DNA of 64,000 nt, from positions 2,046,001 through 2,110,000 of the forward strand of contig NZ_CP029495.1 of assembly GCF_003325475.1 (NCBI RefSeq), in the 5' to 3' direction. The DNA is from Chromobacterium phragmitis. GTDB taxonomy: Bacteria > Pseudomonadota > Gammaproteobacteria > Burkholderiales > Chromobacteriaceae. How positions within the stretch are numbered: position 1 is the first letter of the stretch; each line of letters starts with the position of its first letter. The translations under genes were made by a program, and so were the position numbers. Below, one piece after another: positions 1-8,847 of this stretch. The notes under the pieces are model-generated. The model saw only the letters and a program-made list of their open reading frames with translations. It was not told where the DNA came from and did not search any database.

Positions 1-2
1 AT

Positions 3-350
3 AATCGGCTGGTGGCGGGGCAATGGCATCTGGACTGGAAGCCTTTGAGCCGGCCCAGGGTGTATTGCCGTATCGAGCGTTTGGATGCCACTTCCGCTGA
101 TTTCGCTTATTGGCACGAGTACAGCCGTGACTTGAGCCGTTTCAATCAAGGCGTGATCATTCGCCTGGCGCGGCCGGACAGGATCGACGGCATTGTTAAA
201 GGAAACCGTGTTTCGCGCGGCCTCAATGGCGTTGAGACGTCACGACCGCTGTCGAGGCAGGAGCTGCTGGGCAGCTTGGTGGAGGAGTTTGGCATCTCGG
301 AGGCGCTAGCCGCGCAGTTGCCACCCGATGAATTGGATGCGGCGGTCTGA
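3..350 (+). CDS. arylamine N-acetyltransferase, C-terminal part (5' truncated by window edge)
   Basis: The reading frame is open from the window edge to a TGA at 348-350, so only about 115 C-terminal residues are visible. Their pattern fits the C-terminal region of arylamine N-acetyltransferases, cytosolic enzymes that move the acetyl group of acetyl-CoA to arylamines and hydrazines. The visible signs are an acidic turn followed by a Ser-Arg-Phe strand (SRFNQGV), a run of beta strands, and a closing segment ending in EEFGISEALA. The catalytic Cys-His-Asp triad would lie upstream of the window and cannot be checked. The call rests on this C-terminal pattern alone. Confidence 0.6.
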   Translation, partial: NRLVAGQWHLDWKPLSRPRVYCRIERLDATSADFAYWHEYSRDLSRFNQGVIIRLARPDRIDGIVKGNRVSRGLNGVETSRPLSRQELLGSLVEEFGISEALAAQLPPDELDAAV

Positions 351-375
351 CAGGTTGTGGGCGCTTAGGCATGCG

Positions 376-981
376 CTACATGCCGGTTTGCAGCTTCAAT
401 TGCGGCATCAGCGGATAGTCTTCGGAGCGGCGACTGGGCGGGTGGACTTCATGCCAGCGGTCCCGGCGGTTCCATTCGTACAGGCCGCGGCCCAGTTGCA
501 GGTGCAGGTAGACATGCTGGTAGCGCGAGCGTTCCAGCATGTCATGGGTCAGCTGGTTCAGCTCCGGAATCGAAATGAACAGCAGCAGGGTGGACGACAT
601 GGTGCCGTGTTCGACGGTGCCGGTCGCCAGCAGCAGGTGAAGCTGATGGCCGCTCGGCACGTGGTAGTCCTTGCCCACCTTGGCCTCGATGCGGCAGGCG
701 ACGTCCAGCGCGTTGGCGGGCCGGGTGAACATCCAGCCTATGCCGCCTGCCGCCTGCTGGGCCTGTTGTATTTCTTTCTTGCGGGCATTGCGCCGGGCAT
801 ACTCGCCGGCCAGCACCTCGGTCACTTCTATGGCGAGAAAACGGCCGTCCGACAACGAGACGCCGACATCCGGCGCCGGACATTTCAGCGACTTCACGTC
901 GAGAGGATCAATGCCTTTTTGCGCGAACAGCCGCCTGACCCATTCCCTTTCCCGGGTTTCCTGCAGAGTTTGCTGATCCAT
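376..981 (-). CDS. hypothetical protein with a weak PD-(D/E)XK-nuclease-like motif
   Basis: This 201-residue protein has no signal peptide or membrane segment, so it is probably cytosolic. I do not recognise the family. A stretch near residues 37-55 reads PDVGVSLSDGRFLAIEVTEV, which resembles the acidic core strand of PD-(D/E)XK folds (PD, then an acidic residue inside a hydrophobic strand). The usual lysine is replaced by threonine, so nuclease activity is only a guess. The rest is rich in Arg and Gln. The gene ends just downstream of the convergent acetyltransferase gene and appears to be a single cistron; the ATG at 981 has a weak AGG upstream. Confidence 0.6.
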   Translation of the reverse strand: MDQQTLQETREREWVRRLFAQKGIDPLDVKSLKCPAPDVGVSLSDGRFLAIEVTEVLAGEYARRNARKKEIQQAQQAAGGIGWMFTRPANALDVACRIEAKVGKDYHVPSGHQLHLLLATGTVEHGTMSSTLLLFISIPELNQLTHDMLERSRYQHVYLHLQLGRGLYEWNRRDRWHEVHPPSRRSEDYPLMPQLKLQTGM

Positions 982-1049
982 CGGCGCCTACGCGAATGCA
1001 AGACAGATGTTTCATCTTAGAACATCCGTCGCAGGCGTCAGCCACGGAC

Positions 1050-1556
1050 TCAGCGGGCGCCGCGCAGCGCGGATATCGCCTGGGCGGCGTCGCGCGGCGC
1101 GCTGTTGGACGGGCACATCAGCGAGCGTTGCTCGCGCCTGAGCTTGTCGGCGCTGTTGATCGTCTGCCACTGCGGCCGCATGGCTTCGATCCAGCGGTGG
1201 TTGATGCTGTCGCCGAAGGCATAGGCCTTGTACTGGTTTTCCTTGCACAGAATGCCCTCGACGCTGAGGTTTTCCACGCCGCTGGGCGTCAGCACCCGGC
1301 TGACGAAGCGGACTACGCCGTCGCCGGCCACGCTGAAGGTTGTCGCGTCGACGAAGAAACGGTTCTGCTGCAGCCAATCAGGCTTGACCTCGACCCAGTC
1401 AGGGTTTTGCGGATAGTCGGGCAACGCGTAGTCCTGCTCGGCCCACGGCTTTTCTTCCTCGAAGTTGATGTTCTTGTTGATGCGGTCGTTGCCGGCCAGC
1501 GCCGGCAGGCCGAGGCTCAGCGCCAGCAGGGCCGGCAAGAGGGCGATGCGTTTCAA
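1050..1556 (-). CDS. CNP1-like family exported protein
   Basis: A 168-residue protein that starts at a TTG codon. A GGAG ribosome site lies seven bases upstream, directly after the stop codon of the preceding gene. Residues 1-21 form a signal peptide (KRIALLPALLALSLGLPALA), so the product is probably periplasmic. The mature part matches the CNP1-like family of betaproteobacteria, which has no established function. It has a Trp- and acid-rich start (EEKPWAEQDYALPDYPQNP) and two cysteines that could form a disulphide. It follows the NRDE gene by 12 bases and is probably co-transcribed with it. Confidence 0.75.
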   Translation of the reverse strand: MKRIALLPALLALSLGLPALAGNDRINKNINFEEEKPWAEQDYALPDYPQNPDWVEVKPDWLQQNRFFVDATTFSVAGDGVVRFVSRVLTPSGVENLSVEGILCKENQYKAYAFGDSINHRWIEAMRPQWQTINSADKLRREQRSLMCPSNSAPRDAAQAISALRGAR

Positions 1557-1568
1557 TGGAATGCTCCG

Positions 1569-2333
1569 TCAGCGCGCCTGGCCGGCGCGCAGGTTGTAAT
1601 GTCGGCGGCCGGTCTCGCGGCCGGCCAGCCCCCAGCTGCGCTCGGAAATGCCGATATCGCCGCGGGTGGACACGGTCAGCAGCATGGAGGCGCGGGTGCC
1701 GTAGTCGCGGCCCTGGATGAAGATCGGCGACAGCGTCTTCTCCAGCGCCAGGCCGATGCGGGTGTTGGGCAGATGGCCGGGTCCGGCCGGCGTCGGATCC
1801 GCCAGCGCGGCGTAGGCCTGGTCTTCAGTCGGCGGGCGGCCGAACTCGGACAGGTATTCCGCCAGCCGCTTGCTCTTGTGCCACGGGGTGTCCAGCGTGG
1901 CGTTGGACAAGGTGTGGATGCCTGGCGTCACGCGGGCGATCTGGCGGCCGGGGCTGTGAAAGAAGAACAGGTCGGACGTGCTGCCGAACAGCAGATTGAA
2001 CGGCGCGTAGCGATGGCTTTCGGCGCGCAGCCAGTCGGCGAAGGCGAACGGGTCCTCGTCGCCGGCGACGAAGCGCTGCACCAGCTCGCCGCGCGAGCGC
2101 TCCGCCTTGGGCGGAAAGCCGTCGCGGAAATTGGTGACCGCGGCGAAGCGGTTGCGCCCGTCCACCATCAGCCAGCTGCCGCCCGATTGCAGGTCGCGGC
2201 CGCCCAGGGTATTCGGGTATTCCGGCCACCAGTCCAGAGGCTCTGCGGGGCGGGCGTAGTATTCGTCGCGGTTGGCCAGGAGGACCAGCTGGCCCATGCC
2301 CGGCGTTTTGTAAGCGAAAGCGATGATGCACAT
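1569..2333 (-). CDS. NRDE family protein
   Basis: A 254-residue cytosolic protein of the NRDE (TANGO2-like) family, named for the conserved Asn-Arg-Asp-Glu seen here as LLANRDEYYARPAEPL near residue 20. An N-terminal MCIIAFAY leads into this motif. The start resembles Ntn-hydrolase folds, in which residue 2 (Cys) would become the nucleophile. The GGRDLQSGGSWLMV and AAVTNFRD segments are typical of the family. Eukaryotic TANGO2 is linked to lipid and heme handling, but the bacterial role is not established. It is the first gene of a two-gene minus-strand unit with the CNP1-like gene and is divergent from the TusA-like gene. Confidence 0.85.
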   Translation of the reverse strand: MCIIAFAYKTPGMGQLVLLANRDEYYARPAEPLDWWPEYPNTLGGRDLQSGGSWLMVDGRNRFAAVTNFRDGFPPKAERSRGELVQRFVAGDEDPFAFADWLRAESHRYAPFNLLFGSTSDLFFFHSPGRQIARVTPGIHTLSNATLDTPWHKSKRLAEYLSEFGRPPTEDQAYAALADPTPAGPGHLPNTRIGLALEKTLSPIFIQGRDYGTRASMLLTVSTRGDIGISERSWGLAGRETGRRHYNLRAGQAR

Positions 2334-2456
2334 TTGCGGTGACCGATTTGGGTAAGGCTTGACGACTGGCGTAAACTATACGGCTGCGGCCCGCCCATGC
2401 GAGGCCGGCCGCCGCTCCACTCATTGTAACCCGATATGGCTGAAGGATACCGGCCC

Positions 2457-2687
2457 ATGACTCCCGACAAGCATATTGATCTTTCCGGCCTGAACTGCCC
2501 GCTGCCGATACTACGCGCCAAGAAGGCGCTGGCCGATATGGAAAGCGGCGCGGTGCTGGAAGTGATCGCCACCGATCCGGGCGCGCCCAAGGATTTCGAA
2601 GCCTTCTGCCGCCAGACCGGCAACGGCCTGCTGGAATCGACCACCACCGGCGAAGGCAAGTTCCGGATGGTGCTCCGGCGCAAGTAG
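2457..2687 (+). CDS. TusA-family sulfurtransferase-like protein
   Basis: A 76-residue TusA-like (SirA-like) protein. The family motif D-x-x-G-x-x-C-P-x-P is present as DLSGLNCPLPILRAKKAL, and the cysteine of the CPLP would carry persulfide sulfur in TusA-type relay. The C-terminal half has the expected beta-alpha-beta pattern ending FRMVLRRK. I chose the ATG at 2457 because AAGGA lies nine bases upstream; an in-frame ATG at 2436 lacks a good site. The gene is followed by a strong terminator before pyrC, so the two are not obligatorily co-transcribed. Which sulfur pathway it serves is not shown by the neighbours. Confidence 0.8.
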   Translation: MTPDKHIDLSGLNCPLPILRAKKALADMESGAVLEVIATDPGAPKDFEAFCRQTGNGLLESTTTGEGKFRMVLRRK

Positions 2688-2695
2688 ACATTCCT

Positions 2696-2723
2696 GGCGA
2701 TGGTTTTCCATCGCCATTGTTTT
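2696..2723 (+). terminator. rho-independent terminator after the TusA-like gene
   Basis: A perfect 8-bp stem, GGCGATGG at 2696-2703 and CCATCGCC at 2708-2715, with a TTTT loop, is followed by ATTGTTTT. It sits nine bases after the TusA-like stop codon and ends 27 bases before the pyrC start, so it should separate the two genes. Confidence 0.75.
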
Positions 2724-2750
2724 ATCCCTCGTTACGGCAAGCCATCCACC

Positions 2751-3785
2751 ATGCAGACTCTCTCCCTGATCCGTCCCGACGACTGGCACTTGCACCTGCG
2801 CGACGACGCCGCGCTGGCCGCGGTGCTGCCCGACACCTGTCGCCAGATGGGCCGCGCCATCGTGATGCCCAATCTGAAGCCGCCGGTCACCACCGTGGCC
2901 GCCGCCGCCGCCTATCGCGAGCGTATTCTGGCCGCGAGGCCGGCCGGCAGCGCCTTCGAGCCGCTGATGACGCTATACCTGACCGACAAGACCAGCGCCG
3001 ATGAAGTGCGCAAGGCCAAGGCCAGCGGCTTCGTCCACGGCGTCAAGTTGTATCCGGCCGGCGCCACCACCAATTCCGACCACGGCGTCACCGACATCGC
3101 CCTCGCGATGCCGGCGCTGGAGGCGATGGCCGAAATCGGCCTGCCGCTGCTGGTGCACGGCGAGGTCACCGGTGCCGATATCGACGTATTCGACCGCGAG
3201 GCGGTGTTCATCGAGCGGGTGATGAAGCCGTTGCTGGCCAGGCTGCCGAAGCTGAAGGTGGTGTTCGAGCACATCACCACCCGCGAGGCGGCAGAGTTCG
3301 TCGCCGCCGCGCCGGCCCATGTCGCCGCCACCATCACCGCCCACCATTTGTTGATGAACCGCAACGCGCTGTTCGTCGGCGGCATCCGTCCGCATCACTA
3401 TTGCCTGCCGGTGCTCAAGCGCGAGCTGCACCGCCAGGCTTTGGTCAAGGCGGCGACATCCGGTTCGGCCAAGTTCTTCCTCGGCACCGACAGCGCGCCG
3501 CACGCCAGGGGCGCCAAGGAGTCGTCCTGCGGCTGCGCCGGCATGTACACCGCCAACGCGGCGATCGAACTCTATGCCGAGGCTTTCGAAGCCGCCGGTG
3601 CGCTGGACAAGCTGGAGGCCTTCGCCAGCCTGAACGGGCCCGCCTTTTACGGGCTGCCTGCCAATCCGGACCGCGTCACGCTTGTCAAGGAAAGCTGGAT
3701 CGTGCCTGCCGAATTGCCGTATCCCGGCGACAGGCTGGTGCCGTTGCGCGCGGGAGACAGCGTGGCCTGGCGGCTGCAGGGCTAA
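2751..3785 (+). CDS. pyrC: dihydroorotase
   Basis: A 344-residue class II dihydroorotase that cyclises carbamoyl-aspartate to dihydroorotate in pyrimidine synthesis. The metal-binding HLHLRD lies at residues 13-18. The lysine that becomes carboxylated is in GVKLYPAGATTNSDHG, and downstream metal ligands lie in VFEHITT, AATITAHHL and FLGTDSAPHA. Length matches E. coli PyrC (about 348). The ATG at 2751 gives the expected MQTLSLIRPDDWH start; an upstream in-frame start at 2700 lies inside the terminator hairpin. The gene is monocistronic, with terminators on both sides. Confidence 0.96.
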   Translation: MQTLSLIRPDDWHLHLRDDAALAAVLPDTCRQMGRAIVMPNLKPPVTTVAAAAAYRERILAARPAGSAFEPLMTLYLTDKTSADEVRKAKASGFVHGVKLYPAGATTNSDHGVTDIALAMPALEAMAEIGLPLLVHGEVTGADIDVFDREAVFIERVMKPLLARLPKLKVVFEHITTREAAEFVAAAPAHVAATITAHHLLMNRNALFVGGIRPHHYCLPVLKRELHRQALVKAATSGSAKFFLGTDSAPHARGAKESSCGCAGMYTANAAIELYAEAFEAAGALDKLEAFASLNGPAFYGLPANPDRVTLVKESWIVPAELPYPGDRLVPLRAGDSVAWRLQG

Positions 3786-3803
3786 CGGCTGAGCGAGGCA
3801 TCC

Positions 3804-3833
3804 GAGCCGCCCTTGAGGGCGGCTCTTTTTATT
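3804..3833 (+). terminator. rho-independent terminator of pyrC
   Basis: A 9-bp perfect stem, GAGCCGCCC at 3804-3812 and GGGCGGCTC at 3817-3825, with a TTGA loop, is followed by TTTTTATT. It begins 19 bases after the pyrC stop codon. Confidence 0.9.
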
Positions 3834-4206
3834 CCAGGCGGATGAATTGATCGAATAATTGGAAAATGCCAGATCAATCTATTAGCCAACTGTTATCTTG
3901 ATGGTTTCAGAGGCTGGGTTTTGGTCTCGGCGCATGAATTTTACTTGGGCTAGGCAATAGCATTTTACATGCCTTGATGCCATAAGCGTAAAATGATATG
4001 CATCGGCAAGCCGTTGATTTGCATCGTCAGACTATTGTCAGACAAATTTTCCTTTTTGAGAAAAATGAATAGCATATTGTGCTCGTTGGGGCTTGATGGA
4101 ATCAAAACCCTCTGCGCATAATCGTCGAACCCACTCTGGATACAATAGAGTGAAAAAATTCGAAAACCCGTTTAGCGCGGGATGCTACAGAATCAGGAGA
4201 GTAGAG
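3834..4206 (+). promoter_or_regulatory. AT-rich oppA upstream region with candidate promoter, direct repeat and inverted repeat
   Basis: This 373-base gene-free stretch is much more AT-rich than its surroundings. A candidate sigma-70 promoter is TTGATG at 4093-4098, an 18-base spacer, and CATAAT at 4117-4122, which would give a leader of about 80 bases. Upstream, GTCAGAC occurs twice (4026-4032 and 4037-4043) with an 11-base period, about one helical turn, as for a dimeric regulator. CATTTTAC at 3961-3968 and GTAAAATG at 3988-3995 form an inverted repeat with a 19-base loop. An AGGAGA ribosome site at 4195-4200 serves the ATG at 4207. The regulator is not identified. Confidence 0.45.
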
Positions 4207-5823
4207 ATGTCGAACAAGCAATCGCTGCAGGTGATCGCCGCCGCCGTCGCATTGGCCATGGCTTCCGGGGCCGCGCTGGCCGCCAAGGTTCCTGCCGGCG
4301 TCAAGCTGGCCGCCAAGCAGGAGCTGATCCGCGGCAATGGCTCCGAGCCCGAGTCGCTGGACCCGATGGTGGTGGAAGGCGTGCCCGCCAACCTCATCAC
4401 CCATGACCTGTTCGAGGGCCTGACCGCCACCGACAACGACGGCACGCTGCAGCCTGGCGTGGCGGAATCCTGGAAACAGACCGCGCCCACCACCTGGGTG
4501 TTCCACCTGCGCAAGAACGCCAAGTGGTCGGACGGCAGCAACGTCACCGCCGACGACTTCGTCTACGGCATCCGCCGACTGGTGGATCCGAAGCTGGCCG
4601 CGCCGTATGCCGGCACCTTCGGCATCTTCTTCGAGAACGGTCCCGACATCGTCGCCGGCAAGAAGCCGGCCTCCGCCATCGGCGTGAAGGCGCTGGACAA
4701 GTACACGCTGGAAGTGAAGACCGCCTTCCCGGTGTCCTACCTGCCGGAACTGATGTCCAACGCCCAGCTCGGCCCGGCGCCGAAGGCTGTGATCGACAAG
4801 TACGGCAAGGATTGGGTGAAGCCGGGCAAGATGGTTTCCAACGGCCCCTTCGTGCTGAAAGACTGGCAAGTCAACAGCAAGGTCGTCGTCGAGAAGAACC
4901 CGCAGTACTGGGATGCCAAGAACGTGCAGCTGACCAAGGTCACCTTCCTGCCGATCGAAGACCAGAACGCCGAGGTCAAGTTGTACCAGTCCGGCCAGAT
5001 GGACATGACCTACCAACTGCCCCCGGGCGTGTTCCAGCAATTCAAGACCACCATGCCCAAGGACTTGAAGAACAACACCATCCTGGGCCTGCGCTATTAC
5101 AGCCTGAACAACCGCGATCCGCTGATGAAGGACATCCGCGTGCGCAAGGCGCTGTCCATGGTGGTGGACCGCGATCTGCTGGCCAGCAAGATCACCGCCG
5201 ACGGCCAGCAGCCGGCTTACAGCGTGATGGTCAAGGGCGTGCACGGCGCGCAGCCGTCCACCTACGACTGGGCGAAGTGGCCGATGGCCAAGCGCGTGGA
5301 TGAGGCCAAGAAGCTGTTGGCCGAAGCCGGCGTCAAGCCGGGCACGACCGTCAAGCTGTCTTACAATACCAGCGACTACCACAAGAAAATGGCCATCTTC
5401 ATGGCGTCCGAATGGAAGTCCAAGCTGGGACTGAACACGTCCATGGACAACACCGAGTTCAAGGTGTTCCTGAAGAAGCGCCATGATGGCGATTACCAGA
5501 TCGCCCGCAACGGATGGCTGGCCGACTATAACGACGCCACCACCTTCCTGGCGCTGGTGCAGTGCGGCAACACCCAGAACGACAACTTCAACTGCAACAA
5601 GAAGGCGGAAGAGCTGATCAAGCAGGGCAACGAGTCCACCGATCCGGCCAAGCGCACTCAACTGCTGACCCAGGCCACCAAGGTCGTGATGGACGACTAC
5701 CCGATGATCCCGGTGCTGCAGTACACGCTGCCTAGACTGGTGAAACCGTATGTCGGCGGCTACTCGCTGAAGAATACGGCTGACCGTTACCGCAGCAAGT
5801 ACTTCTACATCGCGCAGCACTAA
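4207..5823 (+). CDS. oppA: oligopeptide ABC transporter, periplasmic substrate-binding protein
   Basis: A 538-residue extracytoplasmic binding protein of family 5. It should capture oligopeptides in the periplasm and deliver them to the OppBC channel. Residues 1-25 are a signal peptide (QVIAAAVALAMASGAALA). The mature protein begins with a strand pattern typical of the family (ELIRGNGSEPESLDPMVVEG) and continues to the usual C-terminus (PVLQYTLPRLVKPYVGGY). The start at 4207 is set by AGGAGA just upstream. It is the first gene of oppABCDF. The 149-base gap to oppB is full of stem-loops, a common arrangement for keeping binding protein in excess of permease. Confidence 0.93.
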   Translation: MSNKQSLQVIAAAVALAMASGAALAAKVPAGVKLAAKQELIRGNGSEPESLDPMVVEGVPANLITHDLFEGLTATDNDGTLQPGVAESWKQTAPTTWVFHLRKNAKWSDGSNVTADDFVYGIRRLVDPKLAAPYAGTFGIFFENGPDIVAGKKPASAIGVKALDKYTLEVKTAFPVSYLPELMSNAQLGPAPKAVIDKYGKDWVKPGKMVSNGPFVLKDWQVNSKVVVEKNPQYWDAKNVQLTKVTFLPIEDQNAEVKLYQSGQMDMTYQLPPGVFQQFKTTMPKDLKNNTILGLRYYSLNNRDPLMKDIRVRKALSMVVDRDLLASKITADGQQPAYSVMVKGVHGAQPSTYDWAKWPMAKRVDEAKKLLAEAGVKPGTTVKLSYNTSDYHKKMAIFMASEWKSKLGLNTSMDNTEFKVFLKKRHDGDYQIARNGWLADYNDATTFLALVQCGNTQNDNFNCNKKAEELIKQGNESTDPAKRTQLLTQATKVVMDDYPMIPVLQYTLPRLVKPYVGGYSLKNTADRYRSKYFYIAQH

Positions 5824-5972
5824 GCCGTTACGGGGGCGGATGCCCCCGCGCCGAGGCCGGCTGTCCCTTCCGGGGCCGCCGGCCGATGATTGTGGTGTCA
5901 TCATCGCCAGCCCTCCCGGCTCCGCCGGGCGGCCGCCGGCCGCCGGCTGGGCGATGATCCGGAGTTTCTCGT
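5824..5972 (+). promoter_or_regulatory. oppA-oppB intercistronic stem-loops
   Basis: Directly after oppA, CGGGGGC at 5831-5837 pairs with GCCCCCG at 5842-5848 around a GGAT loop, with no T-run. Further GC-rich inverted repeats follow to the oppB ribosome site, including GGCC-GATGAT pairing with ATCATC-GCC near 5881-5913. The lack of a U-tract argues for mRNA protection or partial attenuation rather than full termination, since oppBCDF must be read through. Inference only. Confidence 0.4.
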
Positions 5973-6893
<921 letters not shown>

Positions 6894-6907
6894 GGGGGGA
6901 GCCCGCA

Positions 6908-7822
6908 ATGATGAAAAGCAAGCAAGCCGCGGCCGTCGCGGCATTGGAAAGCGGACTCGCCGAAGCGGCGACCGAGGGCCGCAGCCCGTGGCGCGACGCC
7001 CGCGTCCGCTTCTTCCGCAACAAGGCCGCCGTGGTCAGCCTGGTGATCCTGAGTCTGATCACGCTGTCCTGTATCTTCGGACCGATGTTTTTGTCCAATG
7101 GTTACGCCGATACCGACTGGGATGCGATCAGCCTGGCGCCCACGTTCCAAAACATGCACTTATTCGGCACCGACGATCTGGGCCGCGACCTCCTGGTGCG
7201 CACCCTGATCGGCGGCCGCATCTCGCTGATGGTGGGCGCGCTGGCCACGCTGGCCGCGGTGATCATCGGCGTGCTGTGGGGCGCCACCGCCGGTTTCCTC
7301 GGCGGCAAGATCGACAACCTGATGATGCGGATCGTGGACATGATGTACGCGGTGCCCTACCTGCTGATCGCCATCCTGATGGTGACGCTGCTGGGCCGCG
7401 AGTTCTACCTGGTGGTGCTGACCATCACCATCCTCGGATGGATGGACATGGCGCGCGTGGTGCGCGGCCAGACGCTGGCGATCAAATCCAAGGAGTACAT
7501 CGAGGCCGCCCACGCCATCGGCGTGTCCACTCCCGTCATCATCTTCCGCCACATCGTGCCCAACCTGTTGGGCATCGTGGTGATCTATACCACGGTGACG
7601 GTGCCGGGCGTGATCCTGACCGAGTCGGTGCTGTCCTTCCTCGGCTTGGGCGTGCAGGAGCCGATGACCAGCTGGGGCGTGTTGATCGGCGACGGCACCA
7701 AGGTGATGGAAACCCATCCCTGGATGCTGCTGTTCCCCGCCGGCATGTTGTCGTTGACGCTGTATTGCGCCAACTACATCGGCGACGGCCTGCGCGACGC
7801 GCTGGACCCGAAAGACCGCTGA
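6908..7822 (+). CDS. oppC: oligopeptide ABC transporter permease
   Basis: A 304-residue inner-membrane permease, partner of OppB. The N-terminal cytoplasmic segment (RSPWRDARVRFFRNKAAV) precedes the first helix. The family motif FGTDDLGRDLLVRTLIGGRISL is present near residues 80-101, and the EAA loop reads YIEAAHAIGVSTPVIIFRHIVPNL. It ends with the usual LGDGLRDALDP-type tail (IGDGLRDALDPKDR). The start at 6908 is chosen because a run of GAGGGGGGAG lies immediately upstream; an adjacent ATG at 6911 is also possible. OppD begins 23 bases after the stop. Confidence 0.93.
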   Translation: MMKSKQAAAVAALESGLAEAATEGRSPWRDARVRFFRNKAAVVSLVILSLITLSCIFGPMFLSNGYADTDWDAISLAPTFQNMHLFGTDDLGRDLLVRTLIGGRISLMVGALATLAAVIIGVLWGATAGFLGGKIDNLMMRIVDMMYAVPYLLIAILMVTLLGREFYLVVLTITILGWMDMARVVRGQTLAIKSKEYIEAAHAIGVSTPVIIFRHIVPNLLGIVVIYTTVTVPGVILTESVLSFLGLGVQEPMTSWGVLIGDGTKVMETHPWMLLFPAGMLSLTLYCANYIGDGLRDALDPKDR

Positions 7823-7845
7823 CCCCAGGATAGACGAGGCAAGCC

Positions 7846-8847
7846 ATGAGCATTTTGAAAGTCAACAACCTCGGGGTTCAGTTCCAGACCAACGACGGCG
7901 TGGTCAACGCCGTCAACGGCGTGAGCTTCGAGCTGAACAAGGGCCAGACCCTGGGCATCGTCGGCGAGTCCGGCTCCGGCAAGAGCCAGACCATGCTGGC
8001 GATGATGGGCCTGTTGGCCAAGAACGGCCAGGCCAGCGGCGAAGCGCTGTTCCACGGCCAGAACCTGCTGACGCTGCCGACCCGCGATCTCAACCGCATC
8101 CGCGGCGACCGCGTGTCGATGATCTTCCAGGACCCGATGACCTCGCTGAACCCCTACCTGACGGTGGAGCGGCAGATGACCGAGGTGCTGGAGCTGCACA
8201 AGGGCATGAGCCGCCGCGACGCGAAAAAGCGCGCAATCGAGCTGTTGGACGCGGTGCGCATTCCAGAAGCCGCGCGGCGGGTGAATATGTACCCGCATGA
8301 ATTTTCCGGCGGCATGCGCCAGCGGGTGATGATCGCGATGGCGCTGCTGTGCGAGCCGGAGCTGCTGATCGCCGACGAGCCGACCACCGCGCTGGACGTG
8401 ACGGTGCAGGCGCAGATCCTGTCGCTGCTGAAGGACCTGCAGCGCGATTTCGGCACCGCCATCATCATGATCACCCATGACTTGGGCGTGGTGGCCGGGC
8501 TGTGCGAAAACGTGCTGGTGATGTATGGCGGCCGGGCGATGGAGTACGGCCGCGCCGACGACATTTTCTACCATCCGAGCCACCCTTACACCATAGGCCT
8601 GCTGGGCGCGCTGCCGCGGCTGGATCACGACGATTCGGCGCTGGTCAGCATTCCGGGCAATCCGCCGAACATGGCCAGCATGCCCAAGGGCTGTCCGTTC
8701 AGCGAACGCTGCGCGCACGCTGTCGCGCGTTGCGCCGGCGAACTGCCGCCGCTGGCGGCCAATCCGCTCAACCCGCAGATTCTGCGCGCCTGTCACAAGC
8801 CGGCGGAGGAACTGGTGCAAGCCGCCGAGGAGGTGACCCATGTCTGA
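7846..8847 (+). CDS. oppD: oligopeptide ABC transporter ATP-binding protein
   Basis: A 333-residue ATPase that powers peptide import with OppF. The Walker A motif GESGSGKS is at residues 40-47, followed by a Q-loop (FQDPMTSLNP), the ABC signature FSGGMRQR, Walker B (LLIADEPTTALD) and the switch histidine in ITHDLG. The C-terminal oligopeptide-transporter extension has four cysteines (CPFSERC, ARCAGELP and RACHKP), which in this subfamily can bind an iron-sulfur cluster. The stop overlaps the oppF start by eight bases, which indicates coupled translation. Confidence 0.94.
   Translation: MSILKVNNLGVQFQTNDGVVNAVNGVSFELNKGQTLGIVGESGSGKSQTMLAMMGLLAKNGQASGEALFHGQNLLTLPTRDLNRIRGDRVSMIFQDPMTSLNPYLTVERQMTEVLELHKGMSRRDAKKRAIELLDAVRIPEAARRVNMYPHEFSGGMRQRVMIAMALLCEPELLIADEPTTALDVTVQAQILSLLKDLQRDFGTAIIMITHDLGVVAGLCENVLVMYGGRAMEYGRADDIFYHPSHPYTIGLLGALPRLDHDDSALVSIPGNPPNMASMPKGCPFSERCAHAVARCAGELPPLAANPLNPQILRACHKPAEELVQAAEEVTHV

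Noticed and set aside
4102..5904. A 600-codon open frame opposite oppA
   Set aside because: Shadow of oppA; the plus strand has a signal peptide and family 5 motifs.
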